DNA from: Isochrysis galbana
Taxonomy: Eukaryota > Haptophyta > Isochrysidales > Isochrysidaceae
NCBI GenBank assembly: GCA_018136815.1
Contig: CM030933.1
Coordinates: forward strand, 5,286,282-5,350,281
Direction: 5' to 3'
Length of the DNA stretch: 64,000 nt
The notes under the pieces are model-generated. The model did not search any database. It saw only the letters and a program-made list of their open reading frames with translations, and had not been told where the DNA came from. Below are positions 62,526 through 64,000 of this stretch, one piece after another. Each line of letters begins with the position of its first letter. The stretch's first letter is position 1. The translations under genes and the position numbers were made by a program.

Positions 62526-63506
62526 ATGAAATACCTTCTCTCAAAGCTTGAAGGTCTAGATGCCACCCCTGATGGGATGGATAAAGGACGCAAAGGTCCT
62601 TGGATCTTTTATGTCGATGAAGACGCGCACGACCAATTCAAGGCCGCATACGGCGACAAGCTCCAAGCAGCTCTCTCGGGAGTCTCACACGAGTTTGCGG
62701 TAACCTATGGCGCTCTAGCCGACTCGGCCCCACGCAAGTCTAGCGCCGTCCGGTCCTCTCTGAAGGAGGTGGCAACCTACATCGTATTTCGCATTTTCGA
62801 CCCCGTAAAAGCCTACAAGACGAAAACTCGACATCTCGCTAGCGCATTGGAGCGTGAAGGGTTCCATGTATTACGGGGCAACCAGCAACACGCCAAAACC
62901 ACTGTAGAAGGGATCACGAAAGTTGAATCGGGCAAACGCCCGATTTGGCATTTCTACGTCTATACCGACACCTCCGCCTTGGGACACCGCTTCCCTCGCA
63001 ACTTCCACGTGACTCTCGAAGACGGGGAGAACTTCAACTTGGACTACGCCGTCCGTTCTTCGGTCGAATGCGTGACCCCCGAAGGAGAAATAGCCATCCA
63101 CGGTACCCCCGGGGGATGTAAAGGATATGACAAGCCGTGGGCCATATCCTTCCTTCGGAAGAATCAAGTAAGCTTTCGCCAATGTACCTGCGAGCAGGAC
63201 AAGGCGAATGCTGAACAACGTAAGCGCCAAAGGGACGCTAGCAACGCCATGGACTTCAGGGCCCTGATGGGGCTTGGAGCGGCGGCACCATGCCGCCGAT
63301 TCATGGCGGGAGAATGCAAAAACAATCGCACGAAAGGACGGCAAATCGTCCAATGCTCATCCAGCCATGACATCCCCGGATGTTGGGCAAAGGACCCCGC
63401 GACGGGCAAGCAAATCTGTATGGTCAAATGCAATCTCAAACCTAATAAAGCGTATCCCGGGTACTGTGTTAACGGAGTCAGTTGCCTATACCGCCATGGT
63501 GAATAG
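62526..63506 (+). CDS. LINE ORF1 protein with CCCH-like zinc fingers
   Basis: 326 codons from ATG 62526 to TAG 63504-63506. The frame opens further upstream to LAQLAEDKKEIKSEDVATYM. Compared with the 33976-34785 copy (DEEEEPEDTPFFIQLAE), a 1-nt loss near 62446-62450 separates the N-terminal part, so the natural start is probably earlier. The central part (GPWIFYVDEDAHDQFKAAYG, LKEVATYIVFRIFDPVKAYK, RPIWHFYVYTDTSALGHRFP) is an unrecognised domain. The C-terminal part has AAPCRRFMAGECKNN ... IVQCSSSHD and CVNGVSCLYRH, two Cys/His clusters likely to bind nucleic acid. Expected role: RNA-binding partner of ORF2. Confidence 0.85.
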   Translation: MKYLLSKLEGLDATPDGMDKGRKGPWIFYVDEDAHDQFKAAYGDKLQAALSGVSHEFAVTYGALADSAPRKSSAVRSSLKEVATYIVFRIFDPVKAYKTKTRHLASALEREGFHVLRGNQQHAKTTVEGITKVESGKRPIWHFYVYTDTSALGHRFPRNFHVTLEDGENFNLDYAVRSSVECVTPEGEIAIHGTPGGCKGYDKPWAISFLRKNQVSFRQCTCEQDKANAEQRKRQRDASNAMDFRALMGLGAAAPCRRFMAGECKNNRTKGRQIVQCSSSHDIPGCWAKDPATGKQICMVKCNLKPNKAYPGYCVNGVSCLYRHGE

Positions 63507-64000
63507 TAGCGAAGTCAAGATTGCAACATACAATTTGAATGGAGCAAAACATAAACTAGCTTCAACTCTAGCGCAAGCGAGACTAGGGGGAATCCACGTT
63601 CTTTACGTGCAAGAATTGCATCACTACAATGATGGTTGGCACTTAAGGGTGCGCAATTTGGCCCGGTCCCTGGGATGGGACTGGTTCCAATCTCCCGCGC
63701 CTAGGGGCGACCCGGGAAGCGGAGTGGCGGTTGCCATCAGAAAGGACAGAAGCGACGTAGTAGTAGAGTCTTGGTCGGTACTTATCCCGGGGAGGTTGAT
63801 TGTAGTTAAAGCTAAAATTGAATCTGAAATAGTATCCTTCGCCTCCATATATTTGAATGCGCAACCCAACAAGCGTAAGGATGAGATCAGAACGCTACAC
63901 GCGGCGGCGGAGATACTATCCCACACTATACTAGCGGGGGACTTTAACTGTGTAGAAAACATCAACAAAGATACCCGGTCCACCGGGGGGGCAGCCCCCT
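63496..64000 (+). CDS. LINE ORF2, AP-endonuclease domain (truncated by window edge)
   Basis: ATG 63496 begins in the +1 frame relative to ORF1 and overlaps its last 11 bp (ATGGTGAATAG), which suggests coupled termination and restart. The visible 168 codons are an apurinic-like endonuclease. They contain VKIATYNLNGAKHKL (catalytic Asn), VLYVQELHHYNDGW (catalytic Glu), GSGVAVAIRKDRSD, IVSFASIYLNAQPN and HTILAGDFNCVENI (Asp and Asn of the GDFN box). All visible catalytic residues are intact. This enzyme nicks target DNA for reverse transcription, the mechanism that would also produce the 15-17 bp duplications around the SINE-like copies in this window. Confidence 0.93.
   Translation, partial: MVNSSEVKIATYNLNGAKHKLASTLAQARLGGIHVLYVQELHHYNDGWHLRVRNLARSLGWDWFQSPAPRGDPGSGVAVAIRKDRSDVVVESWSVLIPGRLIVVKAKIESEIVSFASIYLNAQPNKRKDEIRTLHAAAEILSHTILAGDFNCVENINKDTRSTGGAAP

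Larger units (their letters stand above)
62135..64000 (+). mobile_element. Non-LTR retrotransposon (LINE), 3' part beyond the window
   Basis: 5' segment with GGCAACTCCTACCTTCAGTG / CACCCCTCGGGGGCGGGCAC, shared with 34400-34440 and more distantly with 51190-51230, then ORF1 and ORF2. The ORF1 C-terminal half recurs at 41866-42125. The reverse transcriptase lies off the right edge. Confidence 0.9.

Noticed and set aside
1-64000. CRISPR arrays, operons, bacterial ribosome sites
   Set aside because: No regularly spaced direct repeats; introns and gene content are eukaryotic.

Overview
The window is nuclear DNA of a GC-rich unicellular eukaryote. Genes carry short GT-AG introns of about 80-185 bp, and the products are typically eukaryotic: class I histone deacetylase, MCM7, a SART3/Prp39-type HAT-repeat protein, a chromodomain-HMG protein, CAMK-like kinases and a Pin4-type parvulin. 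The mixture of long pyrimidine, purine, poly-G and poly-C tracts, a secreted LNR-like cysteine motif protein and a type II thioesterase suggests a microalga, perhaps a haptophyte. That assignment is inference, not proof.

Host genes, left to right: histone deacetylase (1-1652, first codons cut by the edge), a small two-helix membrane protein (2506-2823), an FG-poor nucleoporin-like protein (9535-10530), a protein kinase (16740-18145), a parvulin (23062-23570), a second related kinase (26036-27256), an unrecognised spliced gene (about 29426-30524), a thioesterase (32596-33729), a SART3-like protein (35278-38250), MCM7 (43174-45494), a SAM-methyltransferase-like protein (47909-48814), a chromodomain-HMG-box protein (53815-54941) and an LNR-like membrane protein (60301-61056).

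Between them the DNA is packed with mobile elements, several with exact boundaries readable by eye. (i) A complete Ty1/copia element (3781-9451) has apparently identical 164-bp LTRs and a CCTCC target duplication, and sits about 80 bp upstream of the nucleoporin-like gene. (ii) Two families of long SINE-like retroposons end in ATT-rich tails and have 15-17 bp target duplications: 14881-15751, 28257-29135, 31229-32031 and 58025-58969, plus fragments. They share a GC-rich core but exchange ends. (iii) A hAT-type element at 39235-41073 (24-bp inverted repeats, 8-bp duplication TCCAAGTC) is inserted in the tail of another hAT transposase pseudogene. (iv) A 2.06-kb inverted-repeat element at 20170-22224 is inserted in the last codons of a different hAT transposase gene. 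(v) A 496-bp MITE at 49507-50002 has an 8-bp duplication. (vi) A 1.14-kb retroposed element at 50402-51544 with a 17-bp duplication splits an AT-rich gene of unknown function. (vii) A non-LTR retrotransposon enters at the right edge (62135-64000), with ORF1 and the start of an endonuclease-bearing ORF2 overlapping by 11 bp. Fragments of the same LINE family lie at 33976-34785 and 41866-42125.

The host genes form no obvious pathway or operon. Most are chromatin, replication, RNA-processing or signalling genes scattered on both strands. The strongest part of the window is the record of nested insertions. I did not find a convincing new defence or metabolic system.
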